A stretch of 64,000 nt of DNA from Pseudobacter ginsenosidimutans (GCF_007970185.1 NZ_CP042431.1:2728001-2792000), one strand, 5' to 3'; counted from the first letter of the stretch, positions 45,500-54,176 are shown. The notes: generated by a model from the sequence alone, not told the origin. A program made the numbers and translations.

Positions 45500-47008
45500 T
45501 TATGCGTAAATACTCTCGTACTTACGTTGCAGGTACTGCAGAAAATAGCTGATGTTCAGCGTTTCTCCCGTTACCTTTTTGCATAACTCCTCACTGTTGT
45601 ACATCCTGCCGTAACGGTGGATCTGTTCACGCAGCCAGGATAATAACGAATGCGCATCTCCTTTTTGTATCTGTGTATCCAGTCCGGGAATGCTTTTTTC
45701 AGCCATGGTAAAGAATTGTGCTGCATAAAAGCTTCCTAAGCTGTAGGTTGGGAAATATCCGAAACTGCCATGGCTCCAGTGCACATCCTGCAGGCAGCCC
45801 TGCTTATCATCGGGTACTTTCACGTTCATGTATTTCATGTAGCGTTCATTCCAGAAGGTGGGAATATCGGCGGTAGTAATGGCGTTTTCCAGCAAAGCTT
45901 TTTCCAGCTCATAGCGGATCATTACATGGAAATGATAAGTGAGCTCATCGGCCTCGGTGCGGATAAGCGAGGGCGTTACCTGGTTGATGCCTTTGTAAAA
46001 TTGTTCGGCATTCACAGCCTGCAGCTGTTCAGGGAAATACTGTTGTAATACAGGCAGGTAATGCCGGCACCAGGCCATACTTCTGCCTACATGATTTTCC
46101 CAGAGGCGTGATTGGGATTCATGAATGGTGAGTGAAGCGGCTTCGCCGAGCGGCAGGCCATACTGCAGCTCAGGCAGGCCCTGCTCATACATGGCATGAC
46201 CGGCCTCATGGATACAGCTCCATACCATATTGCCGAGATCGTTCACATCGATGCGGGTGGTAACGCGTACATCGAGGCTGTTGAAATTGGTGGTGAAAGG
46301 GTGCTCTGAAATATCCTGACGCCCTGCTTCCATATCGTAGCCGAGCCCGCGGATCAGTTGCATGCCGAAATCCCATTGTTTGTCTTTCGGAAAATGCTGC
46401 TGAAGGAAACTGTTGTTCACCTGCGGGCGGCCCTGTATCTTTTGCAGTAATACTTTGAGTGGCTCGCGGATGGTGTCGAAAGTTTTGTCGAGCAACTGCA
46501 CATTCGAACCTTTATCATAATCGTTGAGCAGGGCATCGTAGCAATGGTGCTGGTAACCGAGGATCTCTGCTTCTTCTTTTTTCAACTTCACCAGTTCTGC
46601 CAGATCGCCTGCAAAAACACTGAAGCTATTGGCCTTGCGGGCTTCAATCCAGCTATGATAACTTTTGTTGATCACTTCTGTGAGATGACGTACAAAAGCG
46701 GCTGTGAATTTTTTGTTCCGGTTGTAATCCTCAAGTGTGAGCGCTACGTTCCGTTGCTGTTCTGCATCCAGGTCATGCCGCGATGAAAGCTCCTGTAACA
46801 GTACTCCCAGTTTGTCTGTGGTGAATTCCTCATGCGCTATTTCGGAAAGTGTGGCCAGTTGCTGACCACGGAAGCCGGCACCTTTGGGAGGAAGATAAGT
46901 TTCCTGGTCCCATTGCAATACGGCGGATGCATAACGAATATCCGCAATGCGACGCATCGCGGACTGGTACTGGTTGTATAGTTCGGCTGAATTGGATGAT
47001 GTGATCAT
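45500..47008 (-). CDS. M32 family carboxypeptidase
   Basis: A 502-residue zinc carboxypeptidase with broad specificity for C-terminal residues. The zinc motif is HEAGH (267-271 from this start, WSCIHEAGHAMYEQGLP). The family signature DVRVTTRID lies just before it and HESQSRLWENHVGRS after. The start chosen is the ATG at 47006-47008 (MITSSNSAELYNQY); another ATG five codons earlier is possible. It is cytoplasmic, with no signal peptide. The gene precedes a small lipoprotein gene. Confidence 0.93.
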   Translation of the reverse strand: MITSSNSAELYNQYQSAMRRIADIRYASAVLQWDQETYLPPKGAGFRGQQLATLSEIAHEEFTTDKLGVLLQELSSRHDLDAEQQRNVALTLEDYNRNKKFTAAFVRHLTEVINKSYHSWIEARKANSFSVFAGDLAELVKLKKEEAEILGYQHHCYDALLNDYDKGSNVQLLDKTFDTIREPLKVLLQKIQGRPQVNNSFLQQHFPKDKQWDFGMQLIRGLGYDMEAGRQDISEHPFTTNFNSLDVRVTTRIDVNDLGNMVWSCIHEAGHAMYEQGLPELQYGLPLGEAASLTIHESQSRLWENHVGRSMAWCRHYLPVLQQYFPEQLQAVNAEQFYKGINQVTPSLIRTEADELTYHFHVMIRYELEKALLENAITTADIPTFWNERYMKYMNVKVPDDKQGCLQDVHWSHGSFGYFPTYSLGSFYAAQFFTMAEKSIPGLDTQIQKGDAHSLLSWLREQIHRYGRMYNSEELCKKVTGETLNISYFLQYLQRKYESIYA

Positions 47009-47155
47009 AGTGCCAAATATCATTATTATTTGCCATAATCATGGAGGCGCAGGAAGGAGCACTGCATAACAACATCTCTTTAACAGACCGGAGGTAAAAA
47101 AAATTGCAGAGTTTCAATGATAAACGCAGTAATTTGTTGCCTAGAAGTGATACTC

Positions 47156-49573
47156 ATGAAACGACTTATTCTTCCTTACCTGGCAATCTTACTGCTGATG
47201 GTGTGCGCCATCCCTTCCCACGCACAAAAAGTGGATTCCATGATCAATGTTTATGGAGAGCGATATCCACAGGAAAAGATCTACGTGCATTTCGACAAGG
47301 GAGTGTACAACCCCGGTGAAACAATCTGGTTCAAAGCCTATATCCAGGCCGGATTCCTGCCTTCGAATATCAGCAGGAATTTCTATGCCGAGCTGATCGA
47401 TCCGTCCAATGGTAAATTACTGCAACGGAAAGTGGTGCCGGTTTACGAATCCTCCACGGCTTCTCATTTCGACCTGCCGCTGAATCTGGACATTCCGGAA
47501 GTGGTGTTCCGCGCCTATACCAACTGGATGATGAACTTCGATTCTGCATTCCTTTATACCAAAACATTGCGTGTTGTTACGAAGAGTGATGCTGGAATGG
47601 CGCAGGCGGCCGCACCTCCCATTCTGAAATTCTTCCCGGAAGGCGGCGACCTTGTTGCAGGCCTCGCCACCAACGTGGCTTTCAAGGGAACAGACAGCCG
47701 CGGCTTTCCCATTAAAGTGCAGGGTGTGGTGAAAGATGCTAAGGGCGCTACAGTGGCCAGCTTCAAAAGCGTGCATGATGGCATGGGTAAATTTGAACTG
47801 GAGCCCGTTGCCGGAGCAGCATACACGGCTGAATGGAAAGATGAAAAAGGAACATCCTATAAAGCGGAACTACCTGCTGTGAAGAACAGCGGAGCGATCC
47901 TGCAGATCAATGGAACCGGCCCTCGTCGCTCCTTTGTAGTAAAACGATCTATGGACGCAGGCCCGGAAATGAACAAAGTGTTCATCGTGGCCAATATCTA
48001 TTCGCAGGTGGTGTACAAGGCAACGGTAGATCTCGGCACTAATTTCATGACCAGCGGACTGATCCCGACAGATAATCTTCCCAGCGGCATCCTGCAGGTG
48101 ACACTGTTCAACAGTAACTGGCAGGCTGTAGCGGAGCGGATCACTTTCGTGAACAATAATGATTATCTCTTTCTTGCAGATATCGTAGACCTCGGCAAGA
48201 ACCTCAGCAAGCGCGGCAAGAATATTATCAGTGTGGAAGTGCCGGACACCCTTCGTTCCAATCTTTCCGTTTCGGTAACAGACCTGGCAGTGAGTGATGA
48301 AGGAAAAGAAGATATCTTCAGCCGTTTCATGCTCACCGATGAACTGAAAGGTTTCATCTATCAACCCGCTTATTATTTTTCTTCTACTGCAGATTCCGTA
48401 CAGCAACACCTGGAACTGGTGATGCTCACACACGGATGGCGCCGTTTCAAATGGGAAGACCTTGCTGCCGGTAAAGTACCGCAGATCAAATATCCAATCG
48501 AGAATTATTTATCACTCAAGGGCGAGCTTGCTGGCCTGAACCCCAGCCAGATCCCACAGGGCACACTGCTGAACCTGTTCATGGAAGCGAAGGATTCTTC
48601 CAGGCAGTTGTTCATGTTGCCTGTAGACAATAAGGGAAGGTTTGAGGAAAAAGGACTTGTATTCTTCGATACCGTAAAACTGTATTATTCTTTCAACAAG
48701 AACCAGAAGCTTACAGAATCTGCTGTAGTGAACTTCAATAATGGATCGATGCCTTCGCCAAAGCTGGTTACTTTCAATCCGCTCTGGCGTATCTATAACC
48801 CGCTGGACTCAAATGCGGTCAAGCGTAGCCGTTATATTGCAACAGAAGCGGAAAGACTAAGGCCGGAAATTGCGAAGCGTGTGAAGACCCTGGAAGCAGT
48901 AACTGTAACGGCCAGGCAGAAATCCAAATCGCAGTTGATGGACGACAGGTATACAAGCGGTATGTTCTCGGGAGGCGATGCCTATTCATTCGATATGGTG
49001 GATGATCCCTTCGCGATGTCTGCCCGTGATGTGTTCACCTTCCTGCAGGGCCGTGTACCTGGTCTGCAGATCACCGGCGCTGGTGGACCTGATGGACCGG
49101 GACTTACCTGGCGCGGACAAACGCCTACGCTCTTCCTGAACGAAATGCAGGTGGATGCGAATATGTTGTCCGGCACGCCGGTGGCAGATATCGCATATGT
49201 GAAAGTGTTCCGTCCTCCGTTCTTTGGTGCGTTTGGTGGAGGCGCCGGCGGCGCTATTGCGGTGTACACCAAGAAGGGTGGGGAAGGAAGATCCAATACG
49301 AATGTGCCTGGTGGTATGGAACGCAGGACCATGGTCGGCTATTCTGCACCCAAGGAGTTTTACGCACCTGATTATTCCAAAGAGAATGCATTGTACGATG
49401 TTCTGGATGTTCGCACTACTTTGTACTGGGCGCCTTACCTGTTAACAGATAAGAGTAACCGAAAAGTGACATTCACTTTCTACAATAACGATATCTCCAA
49501 AAAACTGAAAGTGATCGTGGAGGGAATGAATGAAGAAGGAAGAATGACAAGGATCGAAAAGATACTGGAGTAG
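47156..49573 (+). CDS. Secreted MG2-domain protein with a TonB-plug-like C-terminus
   Basis: An 805-residue protein from the ATG at 47156 (MKRLILPYLAILLL), whose signal peptide ends IPSHAQ. An MG2 (macroglobulin-like) domain is near 34-130 (KIYVHFDKGVYNPGETIWFKAY). More beta-sandwich domains follow. The last 150 residues contain a TonB receptor plug-like unit (FTFLQGRVPGLQIT, GPGLTWRGQTPTLFLNE, GGAGGAIAVYTKKG) without any barrel. Proteins of this layout are common in Bacteroidota but uncharacterised; export assembly or interaction with a TonB partner has been supposed. It is a single gene followed by a terminator. Confidence 0.85.
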   Translation: MKRLILPYLAILLLMVCAIPSHAQKVDSMINVYGERYPQEKIYVHFDKGVYNPGETIWFKAYIQAGFLPSNISRNFYAELIDPSNGKLLQRKVVPVYESSTASHFDLPLNLDIPEVVFRAYTNWMMNFDSAFLYTKTLRVVTKSDAGMAQAAAPPILKFFPEGGDLVAGLATNVAFKGTDSRGFPIKVQGVVKDAKGATVASFKSVHDGMGKFELEPVAGAAYTAEWKDEKGTSYKAELPAVKNSGAILQINGTGPRRSFVVKRSMDAGPEMNKVFIVANIYSQVVYKATVDLGTNFMTSGLIPTDNLPSGILQVTLFNSNWQAVAERITFVNNNDYLFLADIVDLGKNLSKRGKNIISVEVPDTLRSNLSVSVTDLAVSDEGKEDIFSRFMLTDELKGFIYQPAYYFSSTADSVQQHLELVMLTHGWRRFKWEDLAAGKVPQIKYPIENYLSLKGELAGLNPSQIPQGTLLNLFMEAKDSSRQLFMLPVDNKGRFEEKGLVFFDTVKLYYSFNKNQKLTESAVVNFNNGSMPSPKLVTFNPLWRIYNPLDSNAVKRSRYIATEAERLRPEIAKRVKTLEAVTVTARQKSKSQLMDDRYTSGMFSGGDAYSFDMVDDPFAMSARDVFTFLQGRVPGLQITGAGGPDGPGLTWRGQTPTLFLNEMQVDANMLSGTPVADIAYVKVFRPPFFGAFGGGAGGAIAVYTKKGGEGRSNTNVPGGMERRTMVGYSAPKEFYAPDYSKENALYDVLDVRTTLYWAPYLLTDKSNRKVTFTFYNNDISKKLKVIVEGMNEEGRMTRIEKILE

Positions 49574-49594
49574 ATCACAGATATAATTATGAAG

Positions 49595-49619
49595 AGCCCG
49601 GCAATTGCCGGGCTTTTTT
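49595..49619 (+). terminator. Intrinsic terminator of the MG2/TonB-plug gene
   Basis: AGCCCGGCAATTGCCGGGCT is a perfect palindrome followed by a run of T on the plus strand. The minus strand has no T run, so it acts in one direction. Confidence 0.85.
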
Positions 49620-50184
49620 ATTGATCGATGATGGTGATCAGTTTTTCTGCTTTTGACAGGCTGCTGTCTGCGGACTTCAGGGAATCCGGGATGCGTTCAT
49701 TATAACTTAATACGAAGGCGCCGTACATTTTCATCATAGGGCCGCTGAAGTCGAGTTTTCCATTCTGACTGTCCACCACTCCGTTCAATTGCATTGTGCT
49801 GTTGCCGGGATCGGGTTCCAGATCAAGTGTGATACCAAAGGGCTGTCCTTTGGCTGGCTGACTGATCTCGATATCATAGAAGTACCGGTGATCATAATCA
49901 ATATAGAATGTGGCAGACCTGTGTCCGTTGAATGCGCTGAGGGCACTGTCGGGCGGAATGACCTTGAGCGGGGTGGAGTCCTGATTTGTCCAGCCATTAC
50001 CTCTGAAATAAACCTGGGCAGGGTTGTAGGCAACATAGAGGGTTGTTTTCATCCTGATGGAATCAGGAGTATCGCCAAAGGTTATGGTATTATGGACTGT
50101 TGTTTTGTTTGGCTTCTTAGCCAGGTAATACATGATGCCACCGATCAGCAGCATCGATACCAGAATGATCCAGGTAGTACGCAT
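49618..50184 (-). CDS. Membrane-anchored protein of unknown function
   Basis: A 188-residue protein with one N-terminal helix (IILVSMLLIGGIMYYLA, about 5-21) and the rest probably outside the inner membrane. The body is beta-rich (SATFYIDYDHRYFYDIEIS) with no cysteine and no recognised motif. It starts 194 bases from the first small peptide gene in the divergent direction, so they share an intergenic region. It could belong to the peptide system, for example as a protective factor, but nothing in the sequence shows this. Confidence 0.7.
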   Translation of the reverse strand: MRTTWIILVSMLLIGGIMYYLAKKPNKTTVHNTITFGDTPDSIRMKTTLYVAYNPAQVYFRGNGWTNQDSTPLKVIPPDSALSAFNGHRSATFYIDYDHRYFYDIEISQPAKGQPFGITLDLEPDPGNSTMQLNGVVDSQNGKLDFSGPMMKMYGAFVLSYNERIPDSLKSADSSLSKAEKLITIIDQ

Positions 50185-50284
50185 GTGATTTGGAGATTGT
50201 GTGAATAATTTACCACATTTTATGCAATTAGCATGCCCTGATATTACTACAGTAAGTTATCACCATCAAAACAACTACAACTGA

Positions 50285-50317
50285 CAGCTATAATTTAGAA
50301 TTTTCATGGTTAGGTAA
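50285..50317 (+). promoter_or_regulatory. 33-bp block shared with the third peptide gene, copy 1
   Basis: CTATAATTTA, five variable bases and TTCATGGTTAGGTAA lie 61 bases before the first peptide start. This matches 28 of 33 positions with 51144-51176. The 15-mer TTCATGGTTAGGTAA is identical in both. It has no good TTTG/TAnnTTTG match, so it may be an alternative-sigma promoter or a regulator site. Confidence 0.6.
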
Positions 50318-50378
50318 TGCCCATTCAAAGCATCAACTTTATGCCAGAAATCCTCCTCATTTCTAAAAAAAGTATGTT

Positions 50379-50570
50379 ATGAAAAACTGTAATCAATTCA
50401 CTCCCTTGACAGAGAAAGAAGCTCTGGAAATCAATGGCGGTGGTGCTCTTGACGGCATCCTGGATACACTCACCGGTCTGGTAAGTGCTCTTCCGATCGT
50501 AGGACCCATCCTCGGCACTGTATTGAATCTGGTAAAAGGACTGCTGGGAAATCTCCCGCTGCCTGTGTAA
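50379..50570 (+). CDS. Double-glycine leader peptide precursor 1
   Basis: A 63-residue precursor. The leader (1-21) is polar and ends LTEKEALEINGG, the double-glycine form cut by C39 peptidases. The predicted core is 42 residues starting GALDGILD, rich in Leu (12) and Gly (7), with no Cys in the core and a net charge of about -1. It ends LLGNLPLPV. The lack of cysteine rules out disulfide class IIa bacteriocins and lanthipeptides in their usual form. Two similar genes follow, and the matching C39 exporter is on the opposite strand. Function (bacteriocin, signal or assembling peptide) is unknown. Confidence 0.85.
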   Translation: MKNCNQFTPLTEKEALEINGGGALDGILDTLTGLVSALPIVGPILGTVLNLVKGLLGNLPLPV

Positions 50571-50682
50571 CCGGATAGATCACTTGCGGGAGTCCTGCGA
50601 GGGGCTCCCGGCAACTGATCAGCAAGTATCGGGTTTTAATGTATGTAAATGGGAAAGTATAGCCATTAACGTACAGCAAGAA

Positions 50683-50710
50683 GGCCCGTAGACTCCTGCG
50701 GGTCTTTTTT
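50683..50710 (+). terminator. Hairpin terminator or attenuator between peptide genes 1 and 2
   Basis: GGCCCG and CGGGTC pair (one G-T) around a 10-base loop, followed by six T. It sits only 30 bases before the second peptide start, so transcription reaching gene 2 from the first promoter must read through it. An additional GC-rich hairpin (CGGGAG with CTCCCG) lies at about 50586-50610. Confidence 0.6.
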
Positions 50711-50740
50711 GCTCCCGGTAAATCTCAACAATCAATAACC

Positions 50741-50971
50741 ATGAATACAAACTTTCAAACTCTCACTGACCAGGAATGTCAGGAAATCAATGGCGGCCTC
50801 AATGTTACTATCAATTTGCTGGGCATTCCTGTTAACCTCAATATCACCAGTGTGAACAATCTGGCAACCAGCCTGGGCGGATCAATTTTAAGTGTATCCT
50901 CTGCAATTAGCGGTCTGCTGGTAAATATTGGAAATATTGCAGGTAACCTGCTGGGTAACCTTGGCAAATAA
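50741..50971 (+). CDS. Double-glycine leader peptide precursor 2
   Basis: A 76-residue precursor. The leader (1-19) ends LTDQECQEINGG. The predicted core of 57 residues begins LNVTINLL, with ten Asn, many Ile/Leu/Val/Ser, no Cys and one Lys at the very end. It ends NLLGNLGK, close to the end of peptide 1. The core has one internal GG that could be a second cleavage site. Unlike genes 1 and 3 it lacks the 33-bp upstream block and follows an attenuator-like hairpin, so it probably depends on readthrough from gene 1. Confidence 0.85.
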   Translation: MNTNFQTLTDQECQEINGGLNVTINLLGIPVNLNITSVNNLATSLGGSILSVSSAISGLLVNIGNIAGNLLGNLGK

Positions 50972-51101
50972 TTTTAGCCTGCTTGCATCAGGCTAACGGT
51001 GACAAATAACCGGAATTCCACGTCTTCCGGCAATGCTTACCACTGAAACTTTTTGGACGGGGAATATAGTATCTGGCCATGGTTTTCAGATACTGTAAAA
51101 G

Positions 51102-51126
51102 GGCTCCAGGTTCATGGAGCCTTTTT
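51102..51126 (+). terminator. Intrinsic terminator after peptide gene 2
   Basis: GGCTCCA-GGTTCA-TGGAGCC has a perfect 7-bp stem followed by five T. It lies just before the second copy of the shared 33-bp block. A further hairpin AGTATCTG/CAGATACT is at 51068-51094, between the stop codon and this terminator. Confidence 0.75.
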
Positions 51127-51143
51127 CTTTCAAATACAACAGT

Positions 51144-51176
51144 CATCTATAATTTAAACAGTTCATGGTTAGGTAA
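51144..51176 (+). promoter_or_regulatory. 33-bp block shared with the first peptide gene, copy 2
   Basis: CTATAATTTA, five bases and TTCATGGTTAGGTAA match 28 of 33 positions of the copy at 50285-50317. The distance to the start codon is 62 bases here and 61 there, which suggests a functional promoter/leader unit copied with the gene. Confidence 0.6.
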
Positions 51177-51238
51177 ATAAGGGGAATAGGAGCAATTTTA
51201 TTAAGCTAAATCTTCCTTCACTTTTTAAAAATGTAATC

Positions 51239-51469
51239 ATGAAAAGCTTAGATCAATTCAACGCTCTGTCTAATCAGGAGCTCATGGAAATCAATGGCGG
51301 CGCTGGTCTGAATGACCTGCTTGCAACACTGAACAGTGTTCTGACGCCTACAGTAGCTGCAACATCTGCCAGCCTGCTGATCCTGAGCTCAGGAGCATCT
51401 ACAGCCCTGAACACCGTTGCTGGTGGACTGGCTGCATTTCTCTCTAAACTCAGTCTTCCAACTCTGTAA
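51239..51469 (+). CDS. Double-glycine leader peptide precursor 3
   Basis: A 76-residue precursor. The leader (1-21) ends LSNQELMEINGG. The predicted core of 55 residues begins AGLNDLLATL, is rich in Ala, Ser, Thr and Leu, has no Cys and a net charge near zero, and ends LSKLSLPTL. It has its own copy of the shared upstream block and its own terminator, so it is a separate transcription unit. The EINGG coding stretch (GAAATCAATGGCGG) is identical at DNA level in all three genes. Confidence 0.85.
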   Translation: MKSLDQFNALSNQELMEINGGAGLNDLLATLNSVLTPTVAATSASLLILSSGASTALNTVAGGLAAFLSKLSLPTL

Positions 51470-51588
51470 AGAATTTCAATGAACTGGCTGCCTCCCGATA
51501 GGCAAAGGAGCAGCCAAAAGAAACCATCCCGGACATTGGATGGGGTTGTAGTGGAGACACTATAACTGTCAGGCATACGTGTAAAAAA

Positions 51589-51614
51589 GGGCTGGGAATT
51601 CTCCCGGCCCTTTT
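51589..51614 (+). terminator. Intrinsic terminator after peptide gene 3
   Basis: GGGCTGGGA-ATTC-TCCCGGCCC forms a 9-bp stem with one G-T pair, followed by TTTT. It ends the plus-strand peptide cluster before the convergent XRE gene. Confidence 0.8.
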
Positions 51615-51670
51615 GCTTTCGTTCACATAGGAATTTCTTGATAGGTATGTCTGTATGAAATGGTGGTTAG

Positions 51671-51934
51671 TCAATATCTCGCGCGCTGCCATTCCTGTAC
51701 TGCAGCTGCTTCTTCTGATTCCAGCAAAGTAGCCGGATTGGTTTGCAGGATGGTTCCGATCTGGTAGAGTCTGTCGATTGTAATGGGTGTTTTGCCATTT
51801 TCCAATCTGCTGTATGCATTCTGCGAAATATTCAGCAGCAATGCCATATACTCCTGGGAGTACTCCCTGTTTCTTCTCAGCGTACGGATCTTTGTTGCCA
51901 CACGTGCTGTATGTGAAATAGTGGTTTGTAACAT
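51671..51934 (-). CDS. XRE family helix-turn-helix regulator
   Basis: An 87-residue protein consisting of one Cro/C1-type HTH (KIRTLRRNREYSQEYMALLL, then ISQNAYSRLENGKTPITIDRL, about 15-58) plus a short acidic tail. It is the last gene of the minus-strand exporter operon, 64 bases after the transporter stop, and is convergent with the peptide genes. It is a reasonable candidate to control the peptides or the exporter, but no binding site can be assigned. Confidence 0.88.
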   Translation of the reverse strand: MLQTTISHTARVATKIRTLRRNREYSQEYMALLLNISQNAYSRLENGKTPITIDRLYQIGTILQTNPATLLESEEAAAVQEWQRARY

Positions 51935-51998
51935 ATTCAGAGGGTTTCGTACATAGAATGTTGTTTACCAGATTCTGGTTTATATAGATTGTAAAGGA

Positions 51999-54176
51999 TT
52001 ATCCTTCTGCTCCCACCATCATGCCCTGGTGGTGTTGCCATAATTCGGCATAAGTGGTATTGCCTTCCAGCAATTGTGAATGCGATCCCTGCCCCTGCAA
52101 TTGTCCATTCTTCAGTACAACGATCTTGTCTGCATTCATCACAGTACTGAGGCGGTGGGCGATCACGATGATCGTTTTCCCATTCCTTCTTAGCCGCTGC
52201 AATACCAATTGCACCATCTGGTCTGCAATGGGGTCCAGCGATGAAGTGGCTTCGTCCAGGATCAGGATGTCCGGGTCACGGTAAAGCGCACGTGCAATCG
52301 CCAGTCTTTGACGCTGACCGCCGGACAGGTTCACGCCATGCTCGCCCAGCCAGGTATTGAAGCCGCCGGGTAACTGCTCAACAAATTCAAGGATGCCCAG
52401 CTGCCGGCTGATATCGATCACGCGCTGCATATCGGGCTCAAATTCTCCCACGGCAATATTCTCCAGCACAGATCCGGCAAAGAGATCGATCTGCTGGGGC
52501 ACCACGCTTACACGCTGGCGCAGGCTCTCATTATCGAAGTAACGGATATCCGTATCCCCGATAGCGATATGTCCGCCTCTCAATGGGTAGAGATTTTGCA
52601 GCAGGGAGATCATTGTGGATTTGCCGCTGCCGCTTTCGCCAACAATGGCGGTGATACTGTTACGGGGAATTTCGAGGTTGAGGTTTTTGAAAACATCCAC
52701 CCTGGTGCCATAGCGGAAGCTCACCTGGTGAAAACTGATATCGCCTGTTTTGCCGGCTTCCAGTTTGATCTTGTTGGTGCTGTCTTCCTGCTCCAGGTCC
52801 ATGATCTCAAAGAGACGGTCGGCTGCGATCAATGCATCCTGCATGCTCCTGTTGGCGCCGATGATACTCATGGCCGGGCCGGTGAAATAGCCCACCAGCG
52901 CATAGAAGGAAAGCAGCTCGCCTGCGCTGAGCGACCTCCCTACCACCATGTAGGCGCCGGTCCAGAGCAAGGCCACTATCAGCAAACCATTTACGAATGC
53001 AGCGGCATTGCCGAGATGCACATTGAAAACGCCTGTATGGAAAATGCTTTTGAGCAGTTTGATGAAACGGGATTCGGTTTTCAGGTTGGCATGTTCTTCC
53101 AGTCCGAATCTTTTGATGGTAGTGATGGTATTGAGTGATTCCACCAATTGACTGCCGAGCTCGGCATTGTCTTCCATCATCCTTCTTTGCCATTTTTTAT
53201 TGAAGCGATTACTGATGGCATACATGATGAGGTAGAGCGGTATCACAGCCATCACCAGAAAGGCCAGCTTCCACTGATAGATGAACATTACGATGAAAGA
53301 GAAGACCACGATAAAGGCATTCACGATCAATCCCATGGCAGTATCGTTGATGAATACACGAATTTTCACCGCATCTGTGATCCGGCTGGTGATCTCTCCC
53401 ACGCGCATGGTGTCGAAGAAAGTCTGGGGCAGTTTCAGCAGGTGCTTGTAATAGCCCAGGATCAGGCTGGCGTCCAGATGCTGACTGGTCTTGAGGGCAA
53501 AAAGATTTTTCAGGCTGCCGATGAAGAACTGCAGCAGCAGTATCATGATCATGGTCACGCCCATCAGGTTCAGCAGTCTTGTATTGCCGCCGATCAGTAC
53601 ATGGTCTACAATATTCTGAACATAGAGTGAAACTGACAAACCAAGTATCGTGTAAACAGCGGCCCCGAACAATACCTGGAGTGATACTGCCTTATGCGGA
53701 CGCAGCAGTGTCCAGAACCTGCGGAGATGTGATACTTTCCCGTTCCCTTCGCGGAAGGTTTCTGCAGGCAGAAGTAATACCAGCACGGAGGTCCAGGTTT
53801 TCAGGAACTCTTCTTTTTTGATGGTATGGGCCTGTCCGTCTATCGGGTCCATCACCACTACTTCTTCAGGGGTTACCTTATAGATCACTACATAGTGTAC
53901 GATGCGCTGCTGCACTATCACGTGAGCGATGGCGGGCACAGGCATATCCAGCATGGCTTCATAGCTTCCCTTCACGCCCCTGGCTTCAAAGCCGAGTTTC
54001 TGGGCGGCTTCCACCAGCCCAAGGATATTGGTGCCCTTGGTATCGGTGCCGGCCATTTGCCGGATCTGTGCGATGGGTAACTGCAGGTTGTAATGGGCTG
54101 CAATGGATTGAAGACAGGCCGCGCCGCAGTCGGTAATATCGTGTTGCTTTACTTTGGTGTTCTTCTTCAGGTGCAT
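51999..54176 (-). CDS. C39-peptidase ABC exporter (PCAT) for double-glycine peptides
   Basis: A 725-residue bifunctional exporter. The N-terminal C39 peptidase (about 1-140) has Q11 and catalytic C17 in QHDITDCGAACL, H in VHYVVIYKV and D in VVMDPIDGQ, so the triad looks intact. Six membrane helices follow (about 165-440). The ATPase has GESGSGKST, LSGGQRQRLAIARAL and ILDEATSSLD. It should cut the EINGG leaders and export the cores across the inner membrane. It lies 17 bases downstream of the HlyD gene. No outer-membrane channel gene lies beside it, so a TolC encoded elsewhere is probably used. Confidence 0.95.
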   Translation of the reverse strand: MHLKKNTKVKQHDITDCGAACLQSIAAHYNLQLPIAQIRQMAGTDTKGTNILGLVEAAQKLGFEARGVKGSYEAMLDMPVPAIAHVIVQQRIVHYVVIYKVTPEEVVVMDPIDGQAHTIKKEEFLKTWTSVLVLLLPAETFREGNGKVSHLRRFWTLLRPHKAVSLQVLFGAAVYTILGLSVSLYVQNIVDHVLIGGNTRLLNLMGVTMIMILLLQFFIGSLKNLFALKTSQHLDASLILGYYKHLLKLPQTFFDTMRVGEITSRITDAVKIRVFINDTAMGLIVNAFIVVFSFIVMFIYQWKLAFLVMAVIPLYLIMYAISNRFNKKWQRRMMEDNAELGSQLVESLNTITTIKRFGLEEHANLKTESRFIKLLKSIFHTGVFNVHLGNAAAFVNGLLIVALLWTGAYMVVGRSLSAGELLSFYALVGYFTGPAMSIIGANRSMQDALIAADRLFEIMDLEQEDSTNKIKLEAGKTGDISFHQVSFRYGTRVDVFKNLNLEIPRNSITAIVGESGSGKSTMISLLQNLYPLRGGHIAIGDTDIRYFDNESLRQRVSVVPQQIDLFAGSVLENIAVGEFEPDMQRVIDISRQLGILEFVEQLPGGFNTWLGEHGVNLSGGQRQRLAIARALYRDPDILILDEATSSLDPIADQMVQLVLQRLRRNGKTIIVIAHRLSTVMNADKIVVLKNGQLQGQGSHSQLLEGNTTYAELWQHHQGMMVGAEG

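Noticed and set aside
50379-51469. Lanthipeptide or other modified-peptide precursors
   Set aside because: Cores contain no Cys and no modification enzyme is nearby; the double-glycine leader with a C39 exporter explains the genes better.
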